Source: Cytophagales bacterium
Lineage (GTDB): Bacteria; Bacteroidota; Bacteroidia; Cytophagales; Cyclobacteriaceae
Direction: 5' to 3'
Length of the DNA stretch: 64,000 bases
NCBI GenBank assembly: GCA_017303805.1
Contig: JAFLBQ010000006.1
Coordinates: 1 to 64,000 of the forward strand
The notes below the pieces were generated by a model. That model did not search any database. It had not been told where the DNA came from and was given only the letters and a program-made list of their open reading frames with translations. The translations under genes were made by a program, and so were the position numbers. This document shows positions 16,081 through 24,916 of the stretch, one piece after another. The stretch's first letter is position 1. Each line of letters starts with the position of its first letter.

Positions 16081-17777
16081 ATCACTTCAAACTCTTTGGG
16101 TTGCTTTGATTTTTGGTTCGCTGTTGTGGTGGCATACAACTTTTCGTAGTACTCACGGGCCATGCGGTTGCTGTCAAAAGCAGGCACCACATCTTCCATG
16201 CTTTGTTTTACCACGGCAATCCACTGTTTAGGTTTTTTATAATACAATGGTACAATTTCGCTTTCCAGCAAGCGCATCAGGTTCTCATTTTCAATGCGGT
16301 CTTGTTCGGCCGGGTCATCGGTTTCGGCTGGCGAAATTATAAAACAATTTTTGCCGTGCTTCGAAAACTCAGGTATCCAGCCATCGGGTATCGAAAGGTT
16401 CACACTGCCGTTCATGGCGGCAGTCATGCCCGAAGTGCCGGAGGCTTCGCGAAACATTTTGGGGGTGTTGAGCCACAGGTCCGACCCGCGCTTCAGCAAA
16501 CCCGATAACTCCATTTCGTAACCGGTTAGAATAGCACAGGTAGGAAGGTCTTTTGTTTTCCAAAAGATGTCGTTAAAAATTTCAATGGCACCAAAGTCTT
16601 CGGGGTATGGTTTACCGGCCCAAATAACCTGCACCGGAAACTCTGCATTGCTTACTAATCTCAAAAAGCGCTCAAAGTCGCGCATCAGTAAATTCGCCCG
16701 CTTGTACCCGGCAAAGCGCCTGGCCCACACAATGGTAAGCACATTTTCGTCAAAGATTTTTCCGGTTTGGTTGGCCACCACTTTAAAGAGTGCGCGCTTC
16801 ATTTCCTTCTTGCGAAGTACCAATCCTTTATCGTCTCCCTGCTGGCGGTGTGCTTCCAACACCGCATCCATCCAAAACAATTTGTTCTGCGCATTGGTAA
16901 TGGCTGCAATTTCGCAAATACCATCAAAGCCACTCCACATTTTACGCGACACAGCCCCGTGCAATGAAGAAACTCCGTTGGCAATGCGCGCCATGCGCAA
17001 GGCTGCCAGGGTGTAGCTCAGGTTGTTGGTATCGGGGGCAGCTAATTCCAACACCGTTTCTTTCGGCACCCCATGAAAAAAACTCATTACTTCCAGGTAG
17101 GAGATGGCATGTTCTTCGTTACCGGCCGTTTCAGGCGTGTGGGTTGTAAATACTACGCGCTTGCGCACCGCCTCTAAATCGTTGTTGTACTTGTTAAGCA
17201 AGTAAAAACAGAGCGGCAACGCATGGCCTTCGTTCATGTGATAAACTTCCGTTTCTCTTTCAAGTATATCCAGAAGTTTTGCACCGCCACTACCTAATAA
17301 TATAGACTGGGCAATGCGGGCCGACTCGTGGCTGTCGTACAACCTGTGGCTGATGGTTTGCGCCAGGTGATCATTCTCGGGCAAATCGGTACTTAAAAGA
17401 AACAAGGGTGCGGTATTAAACACCTCGGGCTTTAACAACCACGCCTTAACAAATACCTGATGGTTGTGTATGGTAATGGGAAACACAATGCCTGTATCGG
17501 TAAGAAAAGAGTAGTTCTTTTCTACATAGGCCGGTTTTAATGTTCCATCCAGGTTACGCTCCTGGTCGTAATAGCCGTACTTCCATAAAATGCCAATGCC
17601 CACCAGGTTTTGTTTTAACTCATAGGCGCTGCGCATGTGCGAGCCGGCCAAAAAGCCCAGCCCACCGCTATAAATTTTAAGCGCCTGGTCAATAGCAAAC
17701 TCCATCGAAAAGTAAGCAGCCGGCTTGTTGTACTTTTTGTCGATTTTGTACGAAAACAGTTCTGAGGTAGTAATCAT
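16077..17777 (-). CDS. glgP: alpha-glucan phosphorylase, GT35 family (short form)
   Basis: A 566-residue glucan phosphorylase of the short archaeal/bacterial kind, which releases glucose-1-phosphate from glycogen or maltodextrin. Landmarks are SMEFAID near the N terminus, IYSGGLGFLAG, HMNEGHALPL, VVFTTHTPETAG and, near the end, the PLP and phosphate region EASGTSGMTAAMNGS. The start at 17777 (MITTSELF) is favoured over one 12 codons upstream. The animal-like phosphorylases are about 800 residues, so this is the compact class. It is the natural degradative counterpart of the GT3 synthase 11 kb away. The 3' end overlaps the DUF5777 gene. Confidence 0.93.
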   Translation of the reverse strand: MITTSELFSYKIDKKYNKPAAYFSMEFAIDQALKIYSGGLGFLAGSHMRSAYELKQNLVGIGILWKYGYYDQERNLDGTLKPAYVEKNYSFLTDTGIVFPITIHNHQVFVKAWLLKPEVFNTAPLFLLSTDLPENDHLAQTISHRLYDSHESARIAQSILLGSGGAKLLDILERETEVYHMNEGHALPLCFYLLNKYNNDLEAVRKRVVFTTHTPETAGNEEHAISYLEVMSFFHGVPKETVLELAAPDTNNLSYTLAALRMARIANGVSSLHGAVSRKMWSGFDGICEIAAITNAQNKLFWMDAVLEAHRQQGDDKGLVLRKKEMKRALFKVVANQTGKIFDENVLTIVWARRFAGYKRANLLMRDFERFLRLVSNAEFPVQVIWAGKPYPEDFGAIEIFNDIFWKTKDLPTCAILTGYEMELSGLLKRGSDLWLNTPKMFREASGTSGMTAAMNGSVNLSIPDGWIPEFSKHGKNCFIISPAETDDPAEQDRIENENLMRLLESEIVPLYYKKPKQWIAVVKQSMEDVVPAFDSNRMAREYYEKLYATTTANQKSKQPKEFEVI

Positions 17778-17858
17778 GTTTACTGAATGGCTAACGGGGT
17801 GCGAAAGTAACAAAAGGGTTTCAAATGAATTTTGTCGGAACTTTTAACCAGTTTAAAA

Positions 17859-17866
17859 TAGCTTTG
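17859..17866 (+). promoter_or_regulatory. putative -7 box before the small membrane protein gene
   Basis: TAGCTTTG matches TAnnTTTG exactly, about 77 bases before the ATG at 17943. The only upstream TTG (17832-17834) is 24 bases away, longer than usual, so the -33 element is uncertain. Confidence 0.3.
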
Positions 17867-17942
17867 CAATCGTTTGTTGCCTTCCGCAACCGTAGCTATT
17901 TGCTGATTTTTTCTTAGCTTAAAAAAATAATTTTTTACTCAA

Positions 17943-18341
17943 ATGTCAAAAAAGGCAACGCTTGCTTTTCTGGTTTTGCTGGTTGGCAGCCTGGTACTTA
18001 CCGGCCTGGTGGTTTACGATGTCTTGTTTTCAAAACCTAAATTGCTGCAAGGGGTAATTGTAGAAAAAGTGTTTGTGCCCAGCAAAGGTGCAATTGGGCC
18101 ACACGCCCTACCGCATGCGCGCTATCGCGCTTACGATTACGCCCTGCAGGCCGAACAACACGAGCAGTGGATTGCTTTTGTAAAAATTGAAGACGGCTCC
18201 ATCCTGAAAGTAAATTGCCATTCCAACCACTACGAAGTTAAACAGGTGGGCGATACTTTACATTTTAAAAAATATACCGGAGATTTGTTAGGCATAGATT
18301 ACTTTTCGCATAACGAAGAAGACGCACACCTGGAGCAGTAA
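17943..18341 (+). CDS. small membrane-anchored protein of unknown function
   Basis: A 132-residue protein with one N-terminal membrane segment (about 7-29) and a soluble, probably periplasmic, domain. The domain starts KLLQGVIVEKVFVPSKGAIG and has alternating strands (WIAFVKIEDGSILKV, HYEVKQVGDTLHFKKY), which suggests a small beta barrel. No catalytic motif or family was recognised. Two histidines in a HALPHAR stretch and one Cys near 97 are the only residues that hint at ligand binding. It is followed 31 bases later by the XdhC start and may share its transcript. Confidence 0.7.
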   Translation: MSKKATLAFLVLLVGSLVLTGLVVYDVLFSKPKLLQGVIVEKVFVPSKGAIGPHALPHARYRAYDYALQAEQHEQWIAFVKIEDGSILKVNCHSNHYEVKQVGDTLHFKKYTGDLLGIDYFSHNEEDAHLEQ

Positions 18342-18372
18342 CCAGTTGAGGAGGGAGTTAACTACCATCGTA

Positions 18373-19515
18373 ATGAAAGATTTCAAAGCAATTGCCGAAG
18401 CCTATCAAAAAGTTGACTTCAACCTGCGCCAGGCTGCCCTGGCAACGGTGGTTAAAGTGCGCGGCTCATCGTACCGAAGCCCTGGCGCCCGCATGCTGAT
18501 AACCGATGATGGCCGCTGGGTAGGTTCTATTAGTGGCGGCTGCCTGGAAGGTGACGCGCTGCGCAAAGCACGGCAGGTAATGGCCAGCAAAAGACCCCTT
18601 ACCGTAACCTACGATACCCGCGAAGAGAGCAATCAGAATCTGGGTATTGGCCTTGGTTGCAACGGAGTTATTGATGTGCTGATTGAGCCGTTGGAAGCCG
18701 GCACGGCAACCATTGAACAGTTGCATGCGTATGCACAAACCCCAACACCGCTGGCGCTGGCAACGATTTTTAATGGCTTGGATGTGGGCGAGAAAATGTT
18801 GCTAACCGAAGCCGGCAAAACTGAAATTTCATTTTCAAATCCAATGCTGAACGCCCGCGTGCTTCCGGAATTGCAACACGTTTTTACCACCCGTAAATCA
18901 CACGCGCAACAGTATGTTGTGCAGGGCATCGAACACGAGGTGTTTATCGAATTAATTCAACCGACTGTTTCGGTAATAATTTTTGGAGGCGGTTTTGATG
19001 CCCGGCCCGTAAGCAACCTGGCCAAATCGTTGGGTTGGAATGTGAGCGTTACCGATGAATGTGTGGCACACATTGCCCCAATATTTTTTCCTACAGCCGA
19101 TAAACTTTCACTCTGCCAGCGCGAGTTTATTGATCGCGATTTTAACATTTCGCCTTATACGGCCTGCATCCTTATGTCGCACAATTATGAATACGACCGC
19201 GATGTACTGAAAAGACTCTTGAAATCGACCACACCCTACATAGGCATACTTGGGCCCCGCAAACGTTTCAATAAAATGCTGGCCGAGTTCGAAGCCGAGG
19301 GTCTTGCACTTGCATCAACAGATTTCGAGCGCATCCATTCACCCATTGGCTTAGACATTGGTGCCGAAGCGCCCGATGAAATTGCGCTTGCTATTATCTC
19401 CGAGATTCAGGCAAAGTTTACTAACCGCGAGGGTGGTTTTTTGAAAAACCAAAGCGGACCAATTCACCAACGCCAGCCCGGCAGCGATCAGGTATTTAAA
19501 CAAGTGTACCGGTAA
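18373..19515 (+). CDS. XdhC/CoxI family molybdenum enzyme maturation protein
   Basis: A 380-residue XdhC-like protein. XdhC binds the molybdenum cofactor, promotes its sulfuration and hands it to xanthine dehydrogenase-type enzymes. The N-terminal XdhC_CoxI domain shows GSSYRSPGARML (about 32-43) and SISGGCLEGD; the C-terminal Rossmann part has VIIFGGGFDARP near 207-218 and SPIGLDIGAEAPDEIA near the end. The ATG at 18373 (MKDFKAIAEAY) is chosen over one 9 codons upstream. A MobA-like gene follows 15 bases later, as is usual, but the molybdenum hydroxylase these two would serve is not in the window. Confidence 0.93.
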   Translation: MKDFKAIAEAYQKVDFNLRQAALATVVKVRGSSYRSPGARMLITDDGRWVGSISGGCLEGDALRKARQVMASKRPLTVTYDTREESNQNLGIGLGCNGVIDVLIEPLEAGTATIEQLHAYAQTPTPLALATIFNGLDVGEKMLLTEAGKTEISFSNPMLNARVLPELQHVFTTRKSHAQQYVVQGIEHEVFIELIQPTVSVIIFGGGFDARPVSNLAKSLGWNVSVTDECVAHIAPIFFPTADKLSLCQREFIDRDFNISPYTACILMSHNYEYDRDVLKRLLKSTTPYIGILGPRKRFNKMLAEFEAEGLALASTDFERIHSPIGLDIGAEAPDEIALAIISEIQAKFTNREGGFLKNQSGPIHQRQPGSDQVFKQVYR

Positions 19516-19530
19516 ATCTGGCCCAGGTGA

Positions 19531-20112
19531 ATGGAAACCGGAATCATATTACTGGCAGCAGGAAATAGCTCCCGCCTCGGGCAATCGAAACAGTTGATTC
19601 ATCTGCAAGGTGTGCCCCTGCTGCGCAAGTGCGCGGTGGAGGCTCTAAAAACTACGTGCCCTGTAATGGTGGTGCTGGGCGCCAACGCTGCGGCACATCA
19701 AGCAGTGCTTACCGATTTGCAATTAGACAGCATCGTTAACACTACGTGGCAATCGGGAATGGGCAACTCTTTAAAGGCGGGGCTTGCTGCGTTGCTCTCC
19801 AAACTACCGGGCATGCAGGCGGTTATGATTTTGGTATGCGACCAGCCTTACCTTTCGGCAAATCATTTAACCAACTTGCTTACTGCCGCACAAACGCATA
19901 GCCAACCCATTGTTGCTTCTGCCTATGCCGGTACTGTTGGCGTGCCGGTCCTTTTTAAGAAAGATTTTTTCGAGGTGTTGCTTCACTTGCCCAACCATGC
20001 CGGAGCAAGAAAAATTCTGGAGCAATCTGCACAGCACGTGTACTCCCTGCCTTTTGATAAGGGCGAAATAGACTTGGACACCCCGCAAGACCTTTTGCAC
20101 CTGCCCGGCTAA
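19531..20112 (+). CDS. MobA/MocA-like nucleotidyltransferase
   Basis: A 193-residue protein of the MobA-like NTP transferase family. The N-terminal nucleotide-binding signature is IILLAAGNSSRLGQSKQL, and the metal-binding aspartate lies in ILVCDQPYL near 112. In MocA, a close relative, this fold attaches CMP to molybdopterin for enzymes of the xanthine oxidase family. Position directly after XdhC supports a cofactor cytidylyltransferase, though GTP-using MobA-like roles remain possible. The gene ends 80 bases before the WG-repeat gene. Confidence 0.9.
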   Translation: METGIILLAAGNSSRLGQSKQLIHLQGVPLLRKCAVEALKTTCPVMVVLGANAAAHQAVLTDLQLDSIVNTTWQSGMGNSLKAGLAALLSKLPGMQAVMILVCDQPYLSANHLTNLLTAAQTHSQPIVASAYAGTVGVPVLFKKDFFEVLLHLPNHAGARKILEQSAQHVYSLPFDKGEIDLDTPQDLLHLPG

Positions 20113-20178
20113 ATAATTCGCTCTGGCAAGCCGTGTAAAGGTCGGTCGAAAACTATTTATAAATCCCAACGGGCACTT

Positions 20179-20186
20179 TACCTTTG
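20179..20186 (+). promoter_or_regulatory. putative -7 box almost on top of the WG-repeat start
   Basis: TACCTTTG matches TAnnTTTG exactly and ends 6 bases before the ATG at 20193. TTT at 20156-20158 is the nearest -33 candidate at a 20-bp spacing. If used, the transcript would have almost no leader. Confidence 0.4.
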
Positions 20187-20192
20187 CAATCC

Positions 20193-22295
20193 ATGCGATC
20201 GCTCTTCTTAGCAACCTTTCTGTGCATTTCCATATCGGCTTGGGCCGATTCGTTTTTGCTTTATGAAGAAAATGGCAGAGTGGGAATAAAAAATCAAGAC
20301 GGCAAGGTTGTGCTTCCGGCCGCATTCGAGGCGCTGGGCTGGTCTGATGGTAGTTTTTCGGTTATTGGCACCGTAACCGGGTATCGGCAAAACAACCGGT
20401 GGGGACTTATCAATCTCAAAAAAGAATTTATTACCGCAGCCGAATTTGAAACCCTGGTGTACGGAGGTGGTGATTATGTGGTGGTGAAGAAGAAAATAAA
20501 CCCCGCTCACTACAAAAGTGCATGCTTTAATCTCCGGGGCGAAGTTCAGATTCCATTTATCTACGATGAAATTCAACTGCATGGCCTGCGCGCCATTGTA
20601 ATTAATTTGTACAACGGCCGGTATTACTATGGCCTTACTGATTTGCGTAATAAAATTCTTATCCCGGTAAACTACACCCGCATTTACCCGTTGGGTACGT
20701 TGCGGTTTGCAGTACAAAACGAGGCCGGCAAAATTGCGCTGTTTGCCGAAGATGGAAGTGCCATTGGCAAATTTGAAATTGACAGCATCGGCTCGTTCCA
20801 CAACAGCAAAGCAATTTTTTACAAAAATCTTAACCAGGGGTTAATAGACCGCGATGGCAAAGTAATTCTGGAAGCAACCTACCAGGCAATAAATCACTAC
20901 GAAGATGCCACTCAGGTTTTGGCCCATAACCAATGGCAGGTAGTAGATGCCGCCAATAAAACTACACACACCCTGGCGGCCGAAAATATTAAACCGCTCG
21001 GCAATCAGTTGCTACTTTATTCTTACTCCGGTTATTCGGGGCTTTTGAATGATGATTGGAAAGTTGTAATGCAGCCTCAATACCAACAGCTTCAATACCT
21101 GCAGCCCGATCTATTTCTTGCCAAAAAGAATAAAACAGGGATTGTAAACGAACGCAACGAAGTAGTGCTGCCGTTGCGCTACGATTCGGTTCTAGCCGAA
21201 GGGCAGTATGTAAGCGTATTAACAAAAGCCGGGTGGCAGCTTACCGATTTGAACCAAACGTTCTGGTCTCAAAAATTTTATAACCACATTTTTAGATTTC
21301 AACACGGTTTGTTCCCCGTTACCCACAACGGGTATTGGGGTGCGTTAAATACGTTTGGTGAAGAGGTGGTGCATTGCGTGTATGATTCGCTGGTGGAGGT
21401 GGGTGAAAAAAAGCTGGTTGTAAAATTTAAAGATCAGTATGGAATCATTTCGCGTGAAGAGGAATGGCTGGTGGCTCCGCAGCCACATCCTTTAAAACTT
21501 GTTAACGACTCGTGCTACCTGCTGCTGCAGCCAACTACAAAATTTTTAAAAAGCTACAGCGGCTCAACCGTTTACTTTACCGATTACCGCATTGAACTTT
21601 CGCAAACCTACTGGAACGAATACTTACCCGATGGCACTATCAAAAAACTTGATTACTACGGTCGCATACTTTCGCGGCAAGAGCCGCCCAAGATAGATCA
21701 GGTAGATTTGATAATGGAATCCCACGAAGGGATGCGCGGCATCAGGCGCAACGGTAAGTATGGTTTTATAGACACGCGGGGCCGGCTGCGCATTGCTAAC
21801 CGCTACGATAGCATTGGGCAGTTTCAGGAAGGATTGGCCCCCGTTAAACTTATGGGCCGCTGGGGTTTTGTAAACCTGCAAGATCAAATTGTTATTAACC
21901 CCAATTACGATGAGATAAGCCTGTTTAAGAACGGGTTGGCGGTTGTGAGCCGGAATGCTAAAGCCGGCATTATTGATATGCAGGGTAAATATATTCTTAA
22001 GCCGGAGTACGATTCGATCCGCTCCGAAACGGAGACGTTTTTCAGATTGCATCGGCAGGGGCTGGTGGGCCTGGCCAACACCGAAGGCCGCATACTTATG
22101 GATGCACGCTTTGAAGACCTGCAGTTGTTACCCAATGGTATGGTGCGCGTAGCACACGGTAAAAAATTCGGAGTAGTATCGGTTGAAGGGTTAAGTGTGA
22201 TTCCACTGGTTTACGATACACTCCACTTCCTTCCAGCAAAGAACGTTTACCTGGTCATGCAAAAGGCTTCGTGGGAAAAAATTCCTGCAAAGTAA
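20193..22295 (+). CDS. WG-repeat protein, exported
   Basis: A 700-residue exported protein with a signal peptide (MRSLFLATFL to about residue 19, ending SAWA). It is built from about a dozen WG repeats, each near 50 residues, with the pattern W/YG-hydrophobic-G/N-hydrophobic-P-x-Y-D/E, for example RWGLINLKKEFI, NQGLIDRDGKVIL, KYGFIDTRGRLRI and RWGFVNLQDQIV. Such repeats form beta structures of unknown role, perhaps protein binding. Around residues 410-520 the repeat breaks and is replaced by a stretch with DYRIELSQTYWNEYLPDG. The start is at 20193 because the signal peptide begins there; an in-frame TTG three codons upstream is less likely. Confidence 0.9.
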   Translation: MRSLFLATFLCISISAWADSFLLYEENGRVGIKNQDGKVVLPAAFEALGWSDGSFSVIGTVTGYRQNNRWGLINLKKEFITAAEFETLVYGGGDYVVVKKKINPAHYKSACFNLRGEVQIPFIYDEIQLHGLRAIVINLYNGRYYYGLTDLRNKILIPVNYTRIYPLGTLRFAVQNEAGKIALFAEDGSAIGKFEIDSIGSFHNSKAIFYKNLNQGLIDRDGKVILEATYQAINHYEDATQVLAHNQWQVVDAANKTTHTLAAENIKPLGNQLLLYSYSGYSGLLNDDWKVVMQPQYQQLQYLQPDLFLAKKNKTGIVNERNEVVLPLRYDSVLAEGQYVSVLTKAGWQLTDLNQTFWSQKFYNHIFRFQHGLFPVTHNGYWGALNTFGEEVVHCVYDSLVEVGEKKLVVKFKDQYGIISREEEWLVAPQPHPLKLVNDSCYLLLQPTTKFLKSYSGSTVYFTDYRIELSQTYWNEYLPDGTIKKLDYYGRILSRQEPPKIDQVDLIMESHEGMRGIRRNGKYGFIDTRGRLRIANRYDSIGQFQEGLAPVKLMGRWGFVNLQDQIVINPNYDEISLFKNGLAVVSRNAKAGIIDMQGKYILKPEYDSIRSETETFFRLHRQGLVGLANTEGRILMDARFEDLQLLPNGMVRVAHGKKFGVVSVEGLSVIPLVYDTLHFLPAKNVYLVMQKASWEKIPAK

Positions 22296-22465
22296 GCGGG
22301 GCCTGTTGCAGCGACATTGCTGACGGGATAGTGTGCAGAGTAAACCCAACTACTGCCAACACTGTGCATATTTCAGTGCGTGGTTTTCAATGTTGAATTG
22401 TAATTTTTTGTTTTTTTAATTTCGTTCAGCCGCGTGGGACAAGTCGCAGCAGGTTCGAGCTTGGG

Positions 22466-23057
22466 ATGGCCGATGGCCCATTTAACAAACGTGCTAAATC
22501 TCTTTTCATTTTAAGCTTTTACAATGAAGCGTATTTATTCCGGTATGATCTTGCTGTTAGGTGTAGCCCGGGTTCACATAAATCGCATAAGCAAGCAGAT
22601 AATTTTCAATTGACCGAAAGTTTTAGTAACGCTTTTTACTCCTTCAAATCAGATTCTCTGAAACCCCTGCTGCTGTATGCCACAAAATCCAAACCCGGTA
22701 TTCTCTACTACCAACAGTGGGTGTGGCCACTACCAGATTTTAAAACGCGATGCCTAATTCGAGAAAAATGACTCCACTATCATTTTCCGGTAACGGTAAA
22801 AGACGACCTGATGGAAGCGCTGAAGTCGATTTCAACGTAACTGATACTTTCAGATCATTGTTAAAGATGGCCGCATCTTGTTAGTAGAAACTTCTTCAAA
22901 CGACCCGGATATTTATTACGAGGCAAAGAAGTGGGTTAACTCACAACGCCCGGAATTAATACCCAAAGCTTGCGAAGGAATTTGGGAGGATGGCCCTACC
23001 CCGAGCGAGTGTAGTAAGGGGATTATTTCAGGATTTACCGGATTTATTGCCCGGTGA
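22466..23057 (+). pseudogene. decayed gene of unknown function (stop codon plus frameshift)
   Basis: An 101-codon frame (22466-22771) ends at a TGA, but the same frame continues in sensible protein (FPVTVKDDLMEALKSIST) to a TAA at 22838-22840. Protein-like sequence then resumes one frame over at 22848 (FQIIVKDGRILLVETS) and runs through KKWVNSQRPELIP to a TGA at 23055. One stop and one shift therefore break what looks like one secreted protein; a signal-like MKRIYSGMILLLGV in a third frame at 22524 may be its true N terminus, which would add a second shift. The family is not recognised. Confidence 0.55.
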
Positions 23058-23168
23058 AGGTCGGTTTCATTTCAGATCAAGCCTGCTGAGCCGGTATTCG
23101 AAATCTGTCATTAACGGGGGGCATGTGAATAACCAGATTTTTATTAAATTTCTTCTCTGTTAAACACC
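23058..23168. other. non-coding spacer around the decayed gene
   Basis: Together with 22296-22465 this is the longest gene-poor stretch of the window. Neither part shows an intact gene, tRNA or clear terminator. Positions 22296-22465 hold a T-rich run near 22407-22417. Confidence 0.5.
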
Positions 23169-23618
23169 ATGCTGGGCGAGCTAAGCATATCCGAAATTGA
23201 AGCCCTATTGCACCGCAATGTGATAGGCCGTGTGGGCATGCAAGCCGATGGCAAAGTGTACGTGGTGCCCATTACGTATGTGTACGATGGCGGTACCGTG
23301 TTGGGCCACACTACCGAAGGCTTAAAGATTGAACTGCTGCGAAAAAATCCACACTGTTGTTTTGAAGTAGATGAAGTAAAATCGATTGCTGCATGGCAAA
23401 GTGTTATTGCTTGGGGCCGTTTTGAAGAATTGAGTGGAAACGAGGCGGCCATAGCGATGGAAAAGCTTTCGGCCAGATTATTACCCTTGTCGCCAGGCGA
23501 AACAAGTTACCCGGCCCGCATGGGGCCAACCGCCTCCGGGCGTATTTCTACGCAAACCGGAAATTCAATTGTTTATAAAATAGAGCTCGCGGAAAAGACT
23601 GGCCGTTACGAGCGCTGA
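23169..23618 (+). CDS. pyridoxamine 5'-phosphate oxidase-like flavin-binding protein
   Basis: A 149-residue split-barrel protein of the PNPOx-like/NimA-like family, which binds FMN or a related cofactor. The order MLGELSISEIEALL, GRVGMQADGKVYVVPITY and HTTEGLKIELLRKNPHCCFEVDE is typical of the Pyridox_ox_2 group; its final strand region is SVIAWGRFEEL. No substrate can be assigned: members act as flavin reductases, nitroimidazole reductases or have unknown roles. The last 13 bases overlap the convergent hydrolase gene. Confidence 0.88.
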   Translation: MLGELSISEIEALLHRNVIGRVGMQADGKVYVVPITYVYDGGTVLGHTTEGLKIELLRKNPHCCFEVDEVKSIAAWQSVIAWGRFEELSGNEAAIAMEKLSARLLPLSPGETSYPARMGPTASGRISTQTGNSIVYKIELAEKTGRYER

Positions 23619-24268
23619 GAAAGAATCCATCCGGCAATCTTTTCAGCAAGTTCGGGTACCAGGTTTTTCTTACCGGCTTTAAAGCTGTGGTCAGCACCTT
23701 CAAAAGGCGTAAGCGTTGCGGTAGGCAGTTTCGAAGTAACTGCGGTTAACAAATCCCAGGTGGCGAGTGCATCTTTTGTGCCTTGTAAAAACAACATCGG
23801 AAACTTGATTGAATATAAATGATCGGCCCGGTCAATGCCCGGTTTGCCGGCCGGATGCAACGGAAATCCCACAAAGGCCAACCCGGTAATATGCGGTAAA
23901 GGATTTGCCGCTACATATTGCGAAGTCATGCGGCCGCCAAACGATTTTCCGCCAGCAATCAACGGAAGTTTCGGAAACAGCGCATGTGCTTTTGCGATGG
24001 CTGCTGCTACAGCCTGATGTGCCACAGCCGGAAAGTCGGGCCGGTTTTTTTTGAGTTCGGTGTATAAAAAATTATAGCGCAGGGTGGCAACCTGGCGTGC
24101 GGCCAGTTCGGCAGCCAGATCTTTCATAAATTTATGGTGCATATTGGTGCCGGCCCCATGGGCAACTACATACACTGCGTTGGGATTAGGCGGTAGGTAA
24201 AGTTCAGCCGAAACCGATTCGCTTTTGTTGATCGGTAGGGAATAGGCTTCTATTTCAAAATGAGCCAT
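23606..24268 (-). CDS. alpha/beta hydrolase (KANL3/Tex30-like)
   Basis: A 220-residue alpha/beta hydrolase. The nucleophile elbow is GKSFGG near 107-112, an acid residue lies in FLQGTKDAL near 166, and the histidine is in EGADHSFK near 198, so a full Ser-Asp-His triad is present. The N-terminal oxyanion region is AHGAGTNMHH. It matches the Tex30/KANL3 subgroup of dienelactone hydrolase-like proteins, which has no defined bacterial substrate. No signal peptide is visible. The gene is convergent with the flavin-binding protein gene. Confidence 0.87.
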   Translation of the reverse strand: MAHFEIEAYSLPINKSESVSAELYLPPNPNAVYVVAHGAGTNMHHKFMKDLAAELAARQVATLRYNFLYTELKKNRPDFPAVAHQAVAAAIAKAHALFPKLPLIAGGKSFGGRMTSQYVAANPLPHITGLAFVGFPLHPAGKPGIDRADHLYSIKFPMLFLQGTKDALATWDLLTAVTSKLPTATLTPFEGADHSFKAGKKNLVPELAEKIAGWILSQRS

Positions 24269-24376
24269 AGGCAAGTCGGTTGTACGTTATTAATTAACAA
24301 ATTTGAAAAACTAAATCCAATTGCTCGCTGTTTTACGTAAATAGTAAAGAAACTAAGAATAATCATTAATTGAGTC

Positions 24377-24413
24377 CACACCCCTCTCCTGTGGAGAGAG
24401 GCTGGGGGTGAGG
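24377..24413. repeat. intergenic palindromic repeat
   Basis: A compact double palindrome: CACCCCTCTCC, a short loop, GAGAGAGG, then CTGGGGGTGAGG. Elements of this pattern are scattered between genes in many Bacteroidota genomes. It lies in the leader of msrB, 17 bases before the start codon, and could form a hairpin in that transcript. Confidence 0.6.
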
Positions 24414-24430
24414 CATAAAACAAAAAATCT

Positions 24431-24916
24431 ATGAAACCCTTGTTAGTACTGCTGATTGTAATATCAAGCTTGCAAGCCTGTACCGCTCAAACAAAACCAA
24501 AAGAAACACCTGCGGCCGATACCATAAAGCGGGTGGTGTACACCGAAGCGGAATGGAAAAAGATTCTTACGCCCGAGCAGTTTTATGTGCTCCGTCAAAA
24601 AGGTACAGACAGGCCGTTTGCCGGGAAGTATTATTTACATAAAGAAAAAGGGGTGTACCAATGCGCAGGTTGCCATACCGATTTATTTACTTCCGATATG
24701 AAGTTTGACTCGGACTGTGGTTGGCCCAGTTTTGATAAGGAAATAGCTGGCGGTAAAATCAAAAAAGTTACCGATACTTCGCACGGCATGGTGCGCACCG
24801 AAATTGTGTGTACCAAGTGCGGGGCACATTTGGGTCATTTGTTTAACGATGGCCCCACGCTAACCGGCATGCGGTATTGTGTGAACTCTACTTCAATTGA
24901 TTTTAAGAAGGAATAG
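24431..24916 (+). CDS. msrB: peptide-methionine (R)-S-oxide reductase, lipoprotein
   Basis: MsrB reduces the R form of methionine sulfoxide in proteins. The 161 residues hold a lipobox (LQAC, Cys 17), the zinc pairs C78/C81 (CAGC) and C127/C130 (CTKC), and the catalytic C150 in RYCVNS. Family landmarks GWPSF and HLGHLF are present. Export as a lipoprotein points to repair of periplasmic or surface proteins, and it would need an exported electron donor that is not seen here. A palindromic repeat lies in the leader. Confidence 0.96.
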   Translation: MKPLLVLLIVISSLQACTAQTKPKETPAADTIKRVVYTEAEWKKILTPEQFYVLRQKGTDRPFAGKYYLHKEKGVYQCAGCHTDLFTSDMKFDSDCGWPSFDKEIAGGKIKKVTDTSHGMVRTEIVCTKCGAHLGHLFNDGPTLTGMRYCVNSTSIDFKKE

